The translations under genes were made by a program, and so were the position numbers. The notes beneath the pieces were generated by a model. The model was not told the DNA's origin. It did not search any database and was given only the letters and a program-made list of their open reading frames with translations. From the NCBI GenBank assembly GCA_046160485.1, contig JBJXGV010000036.1:62001-126000 (forward strand): 64,000 bases of DNA, written 5' to 3'. The first letter of the stretch is position 1, and each line of letters begins with the position of its first letter. The stretch is from JBJXGV01 sp046160485. GTDB lineage: Bacteria; Orphanbacterota; Orphanbacteria; JBJXGV01. Positions 50,708-59,209 of this stretch are shown piece by piece.

Positions 50708-50888
50708 TCGTGTGGGCCTCCGGGGCGTGCCGCAATGGCGGCGTGTTGGAGTTGTGGTCGGGGAACGTGCGCCGGCGAGATTCTAACGCAGAGCCGCACG
50801 CGACGTCACGATCAGAGCGCGGCGGCGCTTTCGTGGGCCTCGCCGCCGTCGGAATCGTCGGCCGCGAGCGATCACCCCACGCCCGCGC

Positions 50889-52016
50889 CTATTTCGGGAT
50901 TGATCGCAATAGTTGGAATTTGCCGATGACGCGGGGCGCGCCGTTGAGGATCACGCCGACCCGGTGCGTTCCAGGGTAGTGCTTTCGCGTCGTCAACTCG
51001 GCGAGCGAAACTCGCTTCGAGCAGGGCACGCGTTCGCGCGGACCGAGATCGACCGACTTCAATTTGAAAACCTTCGGGTTCGTGCGGCCGCTCGCCTTCA
51101 CGAAATGAATGCACAGGTCGACAAGAACGCGCTGCCGCCGCGCCGCCGTGTTGACGATCTCGAACGCGATCTCGATCGAGCCGCCGATGCGAACGCGCGC
51201 CGGTGCGATGCGAACGGCGCGGACTCCGACGCGCGGGGCGCCGCCGAATCCGAGTGCATTGAGCGCGCCGGCTTCGCCGCGCTTCACCGCGGAGCGCAGC
51301 GCGTGTGTTACGAGCCAGCGTCTCTCCGGCGTCGCGCCTTTCAGCCACCGCCGCGCCGTCTTCGCAAGCACGTCGGGATGATCCTTGCCGATGTCGTTGA
51401 GGTTGTTCGCGACGGAGCGGCGTACGTAGAGCGACGGGTCGTCCTTGAGGATCTCGAGGAGCGCGAGCACGGGGCGTGGATCGCGCTGAAAGGCGCGCAG
51501 GCGCCCCGCCCACGGCAGGCGCGGCCGCGTCCCCTCCGACACGAGCCGCCGCACGTCTTCGCTCGGATCGCGCGCCCACTCGGCGAGGCGCGCGAGCGTC
51601 GCCTCAGGGTAGCGCTCGAGAAAGGCGCGAATGCTGAACTCGGCGGTGAAGCGCTTCGTCAGCTCGTACTGCGCGCGCATCGAGGGCTCGAAGTCGTCAA
51701 GCCCGTACGCGGCGACAAAGAGCGTGTGCGGCAAGTAGAGAAATGACGCCATGCCGCCGTCGCCGCCGGTCGCGACCGGTTTCTTGCCGAGCGACGCGAG
51801 CAAAATTTTGATGGCCTCCCGGTAGTTGTCGGGGAGATGCGCGCGGAGCGCGCCGGCGATCTTTCGCCCGCGCTCCGTCAGGCCGAGCGGCTCATACCCC
51901 TCGAGCGCGTCCGCGACGAATTGCTCGCTCGGAAACGCGGGCTCGACAGCCGCGATCATCGACGCGATCGTGTGAACGACGTTCGGCCCGAAGTGATTCT
52001 TGAGAGGTTCCGCCAC
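50889..52016 (-). CDS. AlkC/AlkD-like DNA alkylation repair protein with Ig-like tail
   Basis: Helical HEAT-like repeats run over about residues 1-240 (HFGPNVVHTIASMIAAVEPA; LARLAEWARDPSEDVRRLVS; LYVRRSVANNLNDIGKDHPD), as in AlkC-type 3-methylpurine DNA glycosylases. From about 255 an all-beta Ig-like domain follows (RIGGSIEIAFEIVNTAARRQ; KHYPGTHRVGVILNGAPRVI), which occurs in a subset of AlkC proteins and helps DNA binding. It uses the GTG at 52016, 42 bases after the SRPBCC stop. The 375-residue length is typical for AlkC. Confidence 0.87.
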   Translation of the reverse strand: MAEPLKNHFGPNVVHTIASMIAAVEPAFPSEQFVADALEGYEPLGLTERGRKIAGALRAHLPDNYREAIKILLASLGKKPVATGGDGGMASFLYLPHTLFVAAYGLDDFEPSMRAQYELTKRFTAEFSIRAFLERYPEATLARLAEWARDPSEDVRRLVSEGTRPRLPWAGRLRAFQRDPRPVLALLEILKDDPSLYVRRSVANNLNDIGKDHPDVLAKTARRWLKGATPERRWLVTHALRSAVKRGEAGALNALGFGGAPRVGVRAVRIAPARVRIGGSIEIAFEIVNTAARRQRVLVDLCIHFVKASGRTNPKVFKLKSVDLGPRERVPCSKRVSLAELTTRKHYPGTHRVGVILNGAPRVIGKFQLLRSIPK

Positions 52017-52058
52017 TATCCGCCTCGATCGGTCTCGCGCGGCGACGCGCTGACAAGC

Positions 52059-52514
52059 TCAGGTTCGCGCGAAAAAATACTCCGTGATCGCGGCTTGCCG
52101 AAATCGAAATATTCGGCCGAGCTGCATGCGCACGATCGGGTACGCGAGGTCGCCGAGCGGCGAGAGCGGCAAGCGGTAGCGAACCTCGTCTTCGATCGTC
52201 GTTTCGCCATCGCGTTCGATGAAGCGATGCGAGTGAACCCAGAGCGCGTACGGCCCGCGAATCTGCTCGTCGGTGAAGTCATGCGGCGGATTCCAGCGCG
52301 AGATGCGGGTGCGCCAACGAAACGGGATGCCCGCAAGGCGAAGGCGGTAGTCGAGCAGCGAGTCGGTGGCGAGTTCGATCGGACGCGGCGTGAGAATCGT
52401 AAAGTCGAGTTCGGGAGGCGTGATGCGCTGCAGGTTGCCTGCATCGGCGAAGAACGGGAATACCTCGGAGCGCGGAAGCGCCAATGTCATCGACGCGCGC
52501 AGCGTGTGGGTCAA
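52059..52514 (-). CDS. SRPBCC-family lipid/ligand-binding protein
   Basis: A 151-residue START-like fold: an N-terminal strand pair (TLRASMTLALPRSEVFPFFA) with ADAGNLQRITPPELDF, a WRTRISRWNPPHDFTDEQIR loop and a C-terminal helix (LAYPIVRMQLGRIFRFRQ). Close forms are often annotated as cell-division-inhibitor-like or CDP-paratose-epimerase-like. No catalytic residues can be named. It lies 32 bases from the lipoprotein stop and 42 bases before the AlkC-like gene. Confidence 0.85.
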   Translation of the reverse strand: MTHTLRASMTLALPRSEVFPFFADAGNLQRITPPELDFTILTPRPIELATDSLLDYRLRLAGIPFRWRTRISRWNPPHDFTDEQIRGPYALWVHSHRFIERDGETTIEDEVRYRLPLSPLGDLAYPIVRMQLGRIFRFRQAAITEYFFART

Positions 52515-52546
52515 CTGCGCCGCGCGCGTTGATGCCGTATCACGCG

Positions 52547-53533
52547 CTATGGTCTTCCGACGTCAAACGTTCCGTTCAATACCGAGAGCGATCCCGTCGT
52601 CGACGAACCGGGGGCTGGGCTTAACGTGGCCTCGTACGTTCCGCGAATGCGCGTCGCCGTGATGTCCGTGATCGTGACCGAACCGTTGAGAGTGTCGGTC
52701 AGAGACGTCCAGAAGTTGGCGGTCGGGTTCATCACGTTCGTCACGCCGATTTGCCGCGTGGGTGAGTTCGGGCTGAGCGGGTAGAGGCCGGGGCCGTTCA
52801 CGTCCGCGAGCACGATCGAAAGATTGCGCGTGTTGTTGCTCGCGGCGAGGCTGAAGATTCCCGGGCTCCCCGAGAGCGTGGCGGCGACCGTTGCCGCGTT
52901 CCACTCGCTACCGCCGATCATCGCGCGCACCTTGCTTCCCCTGTTGTCCGGCAGCGGGCCGACGTTGCCGAACGGGTTCACGCGGAGATTGAAACTTCCG
53001 TCCGTCAGCGTTTTCGTACCGCTCGCGCCTCCCGAAAACGGCGTCAGCGTAACGTTGAACGTGCCCGTGATCGACGAATCTGAAATCGCGGTGATCGTGA
53101 TGAGGCCGTCAGCGCCCGATTGCGGCGATGACCAACCGTCGCTCGCGTTCGAGAGCAGCACGCTGCCGCCCGGAACGGAGGGGCCGACGCCGAGCGGGTA
53201 ATCGCCGGTGCCACCGATGTTGGCGAGCGAGATCGAGAGCGTGTAGCCGTCGCTCGCGCCGAGCGTGATGCCGACGACGGAGTAAAGGCCGGGAATGACG
53301 AGTGGAACGCCGCCGTTCTCGGAGCCGAACTCGCTGACCCACGTCGCGCCGTCGATCTTCGCGGTGATGAAGTGTTCGCCGAGCTGCGGGTCGTCGTCGT
53401 CGTCGGTGCCCGTCGGGCCGCCCGAGCCGCCGCCGCCGCAGCCGCCGAATGCTGCGAGCGCGAGCATGAGCGCAAAAACCGCCGTTGCGCCGAGCTGTTT
53501 CCAAATCGACGTCGAGCAAGATAGCGATCGCAT
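52547..53533 (-). CDS. Lipoprotein with two tandem DUF6252-like domains
   Basis: The 328-residue protein starts with a lipoprotein signal (FALMLALAAFGGCG) and a Gly/Asp-rich spacer. Two similar domains of about 125 residues follow: ITAKIDGATWVSEFG...TGTFNVTLTPFSGGASGTK and VRAMIGGSEWNAATV...RGTYEATLSPAPGSSTTG. Both have the short beta-strand pattern of DUF6252. ATG 53533 is chosen for the signal peptide. No enzymatic motif is visible; it is probably an outer-membrane lipoprotein of unknown role. Confidence 0.75.
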   Translation of the reverse strand: MRSLSCSTSIWKQLGATAVFALMLALAAFGGCGGGGSGGPTGTDDDDDPQLGEHFITAKIDGATWVSEFGSENGGVPLVIPGLYSVVGITLGASDGYTLSISLANIGGTGDYPLGVGPSVPGGSVLLSNASDGWSSPQSGADGLITITAISDSSITGTFNVTLTPFSGGASGTKTLTDGSFNLRVNPFGNVGPLPDNRGSKVRAMIGGSEWNAATVAATLSGSPGIFSLAASNNTRNLSIVLADVNGPGLYPLSPNSPTRQIGVTNVMNPTANFWTSLTDTLNGSVTITDITATRIRGTYEATLSPAPGSSTTGSLSVLNGTFDVGRP

Positions 53534-53619
53534 CACACGAGACTCCTTCGTCGTGGATAAGGGTGGCGCGGCCAGTCTAACCGATATGGCACGCAGACGC
53601 GCCGAAACATGCGGGGGGG

Positions 53620-54069
53620 CTATTCCGCCCTCGGTTGCACGAGGTCCCACTTGTTGCCGTAGAGATCGAGGAAGACGGCGACGGTGCCGTAGGGCTCCTC
53701 GCGCGGCGCTTCGACGAAGCGGACCCCGCGCGCGACCATCGCGCGCTGGTCGCGCCAGAAGTCGTCGGTGCGAAGGAAGAGAAAGACGCGGCCGCCGGTT
53801 TGGTTGCCGATGCGCGATTCCTGCTCGGCGTTCGCGGCGCGCGCGAGGAGGAGCGTGGCGCCGGCGGTGGCAGGCGCGCTCGATGCGAGGGGCGCGCGCG
53901 ATGCGCCGCGCTCATCGGCGGCGCCCGCCGGCGCGATGATCACCCATCGCTTGCCGCCGCCGAGCGACGTGTCTTCGACGACCACGAACCCGAGACACGT
54001 CGTGAAGAAAGCAATCGCTTCATCGTAGTCCCGCACGACGATCGCGACCGATGCGATCGAGTGAGTCAA
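53620..54069 (-). CDS. VOC-superfamily (glyoxalase-like) protein
   Basis: A 149-residue VOC module: THSIASVAIVVRDYDEAIAF and FLDLYGNKWDLVQPR at the ends, with the characteristic beta-alpha-beta-beta-beta repeats. An Ala-rich loop of about 20 residues sits in the middle. The start appears to be TTG at 54069, since this gives the normal family beginning. The metal-ligand pattern is partial (H3, E/D near the end). Substrate is unknown. Confidence 0.8.
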   Translation of the reverse strand: MTHSIASVAIVVRDYDEAIAFFTTCLGFVVVEDTSLGGGKRWVIIAPAGAADERGASRAPLASSAPATAGATLLLARAANAEQESRIGNQTGGRVFLFLRTDDFWRDQRAMVARGVRFVEAPREEPYGTVAVFLDLYGNKWDLVQPRAE

Positions 54070-54178
54070 CGGCGCACGGCTACGATTTGAATTTCGGCGA
54101 TCGGTTGTAGTCGACGATGAGTCGGCCGCCGGCGTCGATGAGCTTTATCGGAGGATTACGCTGCAAGGCGAGGTCGCT

Positions 54179-54787
54179 CTACTTGACCAACTCCGGCAAC
54201 GCCTCGCCCTCCGGCACGAACTTCAGCGCGACGCCGTTGTTGCACCAACGCTGGCCTGTGGGGCGCGGGCCGTCGTCGAAGACGTGGCCCTGGTGGCCGC
54301 CGCAGCGCGCGCAGTGATACTCGGTGCGCTCGTAGATGAGCTTGTGGTCCTTCGAGAACGCGACGTGCCCGGCGATCGGCGCGAAGAAGCTCGGCCACCC
54401 GGTGCCGCTGTCGTACTTCGACGCCGACGCGAAGAGCGGCAGGTTGCACGCCGCGCAGATGAATGTCCCCGTGCGCTTCTCCTTGTTGAGCGCGCTCGTG
54501 AACGCCGGCTCGGTGCCTTCCTCGAAGAGAACGTTGAACGCGCGACCGTCGACGATCTTGCGCCACTCGTCACGCGATTTCTTGATCGGTGCGACGATCT
54601 TGCCCTTCGTATCCTTCACGCCTTCGGCTCTCGCGCTCGCGCCGGGGCTCGATTCGTTTTTCACCGTGGCTTCCTCCTTTGATTCCGCCTTCGCTCCGTC
54701 ACGCTCGCACGCGCCCGCGACGAGCAGCGCTCCGGCAAGCGTCGCCGCAATCGCGCTCGCGCGTCCGATCGATCCCGTCGCTCTCAT
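54179..54787 (-). CDS. msrB: Lipoprotein peptide-methionine (R)-S-oxide reductase
   Basis: MsrB repairs methionine-R-sulfoxide in proteins. The 202-residue form begins with a lipoprotein signal (LLVAGAC, C27) and a charged linker. The MsrB domain has zinc cysteines C111/C114 (CAACNLPLF) and C159/C162 (CARCGGHQGH), the YDSGTGWPSFF motif and catalytic C182 in RWCNNGVALKF. It is therefore an envelope-located form. It is separated by 45 bases from the aconitase-family gene. The next 33 in-frame codons after its stop are also open. Confidence 0.92.
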   Translation of the reverse strand: MRATGSIGRASAIAATLAGALLVAGACERDGAKAESKEEATVKNESSPGASARAEGVKDTKGKIVAPIKKSRDEWRKIVDGRAFNVLFEEGTEPAFTSALNKEKRTGTFICAACNLPLFASASKYDSGTGWPSFFAPIAGHVAFSKDHKLIYERTEYHCARCGGHQGHVFDDGPRPTGQRWCNNGVALKFVPEGEALPELVK

Positions 54788-54832
54788 GGTCCTGCGCCTC
54801 CAGGGGTGGAACGCTCCCGCACCACCTCGAAC

Positions 54833-56914
54833 TCAAACCCCAAACCGCTCCGGGTCCCACGCCATGCCGAGTTCCGACGGCGGCGCCATGTAGCCAAGAA
54901 GCGCTGACGCGGCGACGACGGCCGGGCTCGCGAGGTAACCCTCACCTCCGATGCCCATTCGGTTCTGCCAGTTTCGATTAAAAGAGGTGATGGCGCGTTG
55001 GCCCTTCGCGAGGGAGTCGGGGCCCTGGCCGAAACAGGGGCCGCACCACGAGTCGCGGATTTGGCCGCCGACGCCGCGGAAGACCGACGCGATCGAATCG
55101 CCGCCGAGACGCGCCTCAGGCCGTTCGATCTCCTGCTTCACGACGCCGCTGCCGGGGAAGATCACGAACTCGATTCCCTTTGCGATGCGCGCGCCGCCGG
55201 CGCTGCCCGCCGAGCCCGATCCCGCGCCCGCGCTGCCGCGCGCCGCCGCGCCGCGAATCACAAGCGCCGCCTGCAAGAGATCCTTGTACCCGCCGTTCGT
55301 GCACGAGCCGATCATCGCCTTGTCGAACGTGAGCCTCTCGCGCGCGACATCCTCCGCGGGAAACGCGTTCCCGGGGCTCCACGGCTTCGCGATCATCGGC
55401 GCGACGTCCGAGAGCGACAGTTCCTCGTCGATTTCGTAGCGCGCATCGGCGCCGGGCGCGATGAGCGGGTACGGCATCGCGATTCCCTTCTCGCGGAACC
55501 ACGCGGCCGTGATGTCGTCGGGCGCGAAGATTCCGTTCTGCGCTTCGGCCTCGGCCATCATGTTCGCGATCGTGTTGCGGTACGGAATCGGGAGCTGTTT
55601 CTCCGCGTCGACGAACTCGACGCTCATGCCGCGCGACTGTTCGGCGCCCCAACGCGCCAGAAGCGCGAGCACGATGTCTTTGCCCGACGACCACGGTTGC
55701 AAGCGGCCCGTGAAGCGCACTCGCCGCTGCTTCGCGAGCGTCATGAAGACGGCGCCCGTCGACCAGCCGAAGCCGAGCGTCGTCGAGCCGACGCCGATGC
55801 CGAGCGCGCCGTACGCGCCGTACGCGCGGCTATGCGAGTCCGCGCCGGGCACGAACGCGCCGGGCACGACGAGCCCCTGCTCTGGGAAGTAGAAATGGAA
55901 GATGCCGGCGCCGGGCGGCGCGTAGTACGGCGCGCTCATCGCGTTCCGCGCCGCGAACGCGCGCCCGATCGAAGTCTGGCGATCGTCGGCGTCCTTTCCC
56001 GTGAAAACGAAATGGTCGTTCGCGATCGCGGCCTGCCGCGGCGAAATCGTGTCGCCTCCGGTGATCTGATTGAACGTGTGGATCGCAAACGGCGCGGTGC
56101 CGTCGGAGGCGGGGAGGAGGTCCGCGTAGAGAAGAAGCGTTGCGCCGGGGCGCGCCTCCGCGCGCTTGTCGACGCGGTGCGCCCAGACGATCTGCTCGGT
56201 CGTCGTCATGCCTCTTGCAAGAAGAGCGTCGGGGAACTCGACGCGCGGTGCGCGCGTCAGAGACGCCGCGAATTCGCGCCGCCCGAGCGCGAAGATGCCG
56301 CCGCTCTTGCGAATCTCATCTTCCTTCGGCGTGAGCGGCACGGGCGTGTAAGTCTTCCCGCGCGTGACGTTCGCGAGCGCGCGCGACGTCGGATCGAACG
56401 TGAACGCGTCGCCGTCCTGCGCGTCGTCGACCGCCTCGGGCGATTGCACGACGTGAAGCCCGAGGTTGAGCGCGTTGCGCCGGAAGATGTCGCCCATGTT
56501 CGCGCCGCACACGATCACCATCGTCAGGCCCGCTTCTTCGGCGACACCCTTCAACCCCGCGGGCGACATCTCGCGGCTCGAGCCGATCGCGAATCGTTCG
56601 CCCGCGATGAGAAACGTCTCGCCCGCGTGAACGCGCGCGCGGAAATCGGGCATCAGGTAGCGGAACGAGCCGGCCTTCCAGCGTTCGTCGAGCGTCTCGA
56701 TGCTCTCCGAGACGCAGTCCGCCGCGGGCGTGATCTGATCGGTGTCGATCGCGTCGCGTTTCTTGCCGGCGCGCGCGGGGTCCCAGAAGATGAGCGCCTT
56801 GCCGCGAATCGTCTGCGCGCCGAAGCCGTCGCCGCTGCCGGTGCGCGCGAGGCGCGTGTTGATCTCTTCGATCGTCATTCCCGGCGCGAGCCGCGCGGGA
56901 GGAATTCCTGTCAT
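54833..56914 (-). CDS. Aconitase/isopropylmalate-dehydratase-family hydratase, swivel domain first
   Basis: This 693-residue hydro-lyase carries the small swivel domain at the N-terminus (about 30-240; active-site FAIGSSREMSPAGLKG) and the large Fe-S domain after it (ending near 690). That is the reverse of classical aconitase. The 4Fe-4S ligands are C538 in GSCTNGG and C624/C627 in WCGPCFGQGP. A Gly/Ser/Ala-rich loop (about 556-576) is unusual. ATG 56914 has AGGAGG upstream; the frame is open further upstream. Substrate could be aconitate, isopropylmalate or a related acid. Confidence 0.88.
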   Translation of the reverse strand: MTGIPPARLAPGMTIEEINTRLARTGSGDGFGAQTIRGKALIFWDPARAGKKRDAIDTDQITPAADCVSESIETLDERWKAGSFRYLMPDFRARVHAGETFLIAGERFAIGSSREMSPAGLKGVAEEAGLTMVIVCGANMGDIFRRNALNLGLHVVQSPEAVDDAQDGDAFTFDPTSRALANVTRGKTYTPVPLTPKEDEIRKSGGIFALGRREFAASLTRAPRVEFPDALLARGMTTTEQIVWAHRVDKRAEARPGATLLLYADLLPASDGTAPFAIHTFNQITGGDTISPRQAAIANDHFVFTGKDADDRQTSIGRAFAARNAMSAPYYAPPGAGIFHFYFPEQGLVVPGAFVPGADSHSRAYGAYGALGIGVGSTTLGFGWSTGAVFMTLAKQRRVRFTGRLQPWSSGKDIVLALLARWGAEQSRGMSVEFVDAEKQLPIPYRNTIANMMAEAEAQNGIFAPDDITAAWFREKGIAMPYPLIAPGADARYEIDEELSLSDVAPMIAKPWSPGNAFPAEDVARERLTFDKAMIGSCTNGGYKDLLQAALVIRGAAARGSAGAGSGSAGSAGGARIAKGIEFVIFPGSGVVKQEIERPEARLGGDSIASVFRGVGGQIRDSWCGPCFGQGPDSLAKGQRAITSFNRNWQNRMGIGGEGYLASPAVVAASALLGYMAPPSELGMAWDPERFGV

Positions 56915-56996
56915 CGCGAGCCTCCTTTTCTCTATGAGGCGCGATGTTATCAGACGCGGCGGGCGCGCGCAGCCGCTGTGATAGACTGCGCGCGCC

Positions 56997-58823
56997 ATGA
57001 GCGATCCCGACGTCCGCGAGCGCATCGCCGCGCTGATTTTTCCGAAGCCGCGCTCGCTCGAGTTCTTTGGATCGAAGATGAACGTCTCGCCGCAGGTCGC
57101 GGCGCGCGACGCGAACGTCACGGTCGGCACCGGCAGCGGTGCCGGCGCGATCTCCGGCGCGTACGCGCTGCGTATCGACGAGCACGCGATCACGATCGAT
57201 GCGGCGGACGCAGCCGGCGCCGCGTACGCGCGCACGACGCTCGCGCAGATCGTGCAGCTGGCACACACCGCGGCCGCCTCCGCCGCCACGCTCCCGACGC
57301 TCGTCATCCGCGACGAGCCCGACTTCGCGCGCCGCGGCATCCTGCTCGACGTGAGCCGCGGCAAAGTCCCGACGATGGAGACGCTCTTCGCTCTCATCGA
57401 TCGCTTCGCGAGCTGGAAGGTGAACGAGCTTCAGCTCTACACGGAGCACACGTTCGCGTATCGCGGCCACGAGGCGGTGTGGCGCGACGCGAGCCCGCTC
57501 ACGCCCGACGAGGTTCGCGCGCTCGACGCCGCGTGCCGTGCACGTTTCATCGACCTCGTCCCGAATCAGCAGAGCTTCGGCCACATGCACCGCTGGCTGA
57601 TTCACGAACCGTATCGCGCGCTCGCGGAGCGGCCGGACGGAATCGATCACCCGTTCAGTTTGCGGCGCGAGCCGTACAGCCTCTGCCCGACTGACGACGG
57701 CAGCCTCGCGCTCATCGCGGGTCTCTACGATCAGCTTCTGCCGAACTTCACGAGCGCGCAGCTCAACGTCGGCCTCGACGAAACGTTCGATCTCGGCACG
57801 GGGCGCTCCGCCGAGTTGTGCGCGCGCATCGGCACGGATCGCGTCTACGTCGACTACCTGCGCAAAATTCACGCGCTCGCCGCGGAGCGCGGCCGCGTCA
57901 TGCAATTCTGGAGCGACGTCATTCACAAGTCGCCCGCGCGGCTCGCCGAGATTCCGCGCGACGCGGTCGTGCTCGACTGGGGGTACGAAGCGGATCATCC
58001 GTTCGACGAGCGCGCGCGGACGCTCGCAGCGTCGGGGCTTGCGTACTACGTCTGTCCGGGCACGAGCGCGTGGAACAGTTTCGCGGGCCGCACGCAGAAC
58101 GCGCTTGCGAACATCGCGTCGGCCGCGGCGGCCGGGCGCGCGCACGGCGCGCTCGGCTACCTCGTCACCGACTGGGGCGACTGCGGCCACCTGCAGCCGC
58201 TCGCGGCGAGCGCGGTCGGATTTCTCGCGGGCGCGGGCCGCGCTTGGAACGCGAGCGACGAACGCCTCGCCGACGCGCGCATCGCGCCACTCCTCGACGC
58301 GCACGTCTTCCACGACGACGCGGGTGTCACGGGCCGCGCCGCGTTCGACCTTGGAAACATCTACCGGCACGCGGGCCCGCACACGGTCAACGGCTCGGCG
58401 CTGTTCTACCTCCTCGTGCGCGCGGACGAGAGCCTCGACTCGAAGCGACTGGCCGGTGTGAACGCGGCGGGACTCGAATCGGCGCTGGCCGAGATCGAGG
58501 CGATCCGTGCGTCGCTCGCCTACGCGCGACTGTCGCGCGCCGACGCGAGCGGCGTCCTCGCGGAGTTCGAGTGGTCGTGCGCGCTCATGTCGCTCGGCGC
58601 TCGGATCGGCGCCGCGCGTCTTCGTGCTTCCGCATCTGATCGCGTCGCCACGCGCGACGCAGCGGTTGGCGCGATCCCGAAGGCCGGGCGCGTGGCGCTC
58701 GCCGCGGAACTCGCTGCCCTCCTCGACCGCCACGGCGCCGTTTGGCTCGCCCGGAATCGCCCAGGCGGCCAGCGCGACTCGCGAGCCTGGCTCGAGCGAA
58801 CACTCGCCTTAATAAGCGCTTAG
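56997..58823 (+). CDS. GH20-like beta-N-acetylhexosaminidase
   Basis: The 608-residue protein has an N-terminal GH20b-like domain (YALRIDEHAITIDAADAAGA) and a TIM barrel with the typical strand FARRGILLDVSRGKVPTME. The catalytic pair D261-E262 lies in LNVGLDETFDLG. Hexosaminidases release terminal N-acetylhexosamines through a substrate-assisted mechanism. It has no obvious signal peptide, so it is probably intracellular. It is divergent from the aconitase-family gene with 82 bases between starts. Confidence 0.87.
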   Translation: MSDPDVRERIAALIFPKPRSLEFFGSKMNVSPQVAARDANVTVGTGSGAGAISGAYALRIDEHAITIDAADAAGAAYARTTLAQIVQLAHTAAASAATLPTLVIRDEPDFARRGILLDVSRGKVPTMETLFALIDRFASWKVNELQLYTEHTFAYRGHEAVWRDASPLTPDEVRALDAACRARFIDLVPNQQSFGHMHRWLIHEPYRALAERPDGIDHPFSLRREPYSLCPTDDGSLALIAGLYDQLLPNFTSAQLNVGLDETFDLGTGRSAELCARIGTDRVYVDYLRKIHALAAERGRVMQFWSDVIHKSPARLAEIPRDAVVLDWGYEADHPFDERARTLAASGLAYYVCPGTSAWNSFAGRTQNALANIASAAAAGRAHGALGYLVTDWGDCGHLQPLAASAVGFLAGAGRAWNASDERLADARIAPLLDAHVFHDDAGVTGRAAFDLGNIYRHAGPHTVNGSALFYLLVRADESLDSKRLAGVNAAGLESALAEIEAIRASLAYARLSRADASGVLAEFEWSCALMSLGARIGAARLRASASDRVATRDAAVGAIPKAGRVALAAELAALLDRHGAVWLARNRPGGQRDSRAWLERTLALISA

Positions 58824-59209
58824 CCAAACCACCTCGGCCTTCACGCAAGGCGAGCCCGTCCGCAGAACCGCATCAGCCTTCGCCGGCTTTTGCCGATAAC
58901 TCTCATGGAGTCATTGCGGCCGCGAGATTCCATCGTTCTCGCGGTCAACGCGTCCCTGGCGAGAGTGATCACGGCCGCCATCAACACGTCTGCTCAAGCG
59001 AGGGGAGCACCCTCCGGGGGGATTCATGCACGTTCGTCAGCGGGGTTCCGGCCGCGGGCCGACACCTGCGCGCGCGTCCTCGCGCCACGCGGTTCTTCGC
59101 GCCACCATCGCTGGCCAGAGCGTGCCCGACGAGCGGCGGAGCGAATTCGGCGAACGCCCTCTCCTCACCAGGCGCGGGGGCGTCTTGCAGGCGCGGGGTG
59201 GCCGCCTGC
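58824..59209 (+). other. 386-base gap before the hybrid kinase, no convincing gene
   Basis: The frame of the following kinase stays open through this stretch, back to 58742, but the translated sequence is Arg/Pro/Ser-rich and lacks family features. The GC-rich composition explains the openness. I see no clear promoter, terminator or RNA. Confidence 0.5.

Noticed and set aside
54179..54181. TAG of msrB as a recoded (pyrrolysine or readthrough) codon.
   Set aside because: MsrB is complete in length before it, no recoding signal is visible, and the tail is not needed for function.
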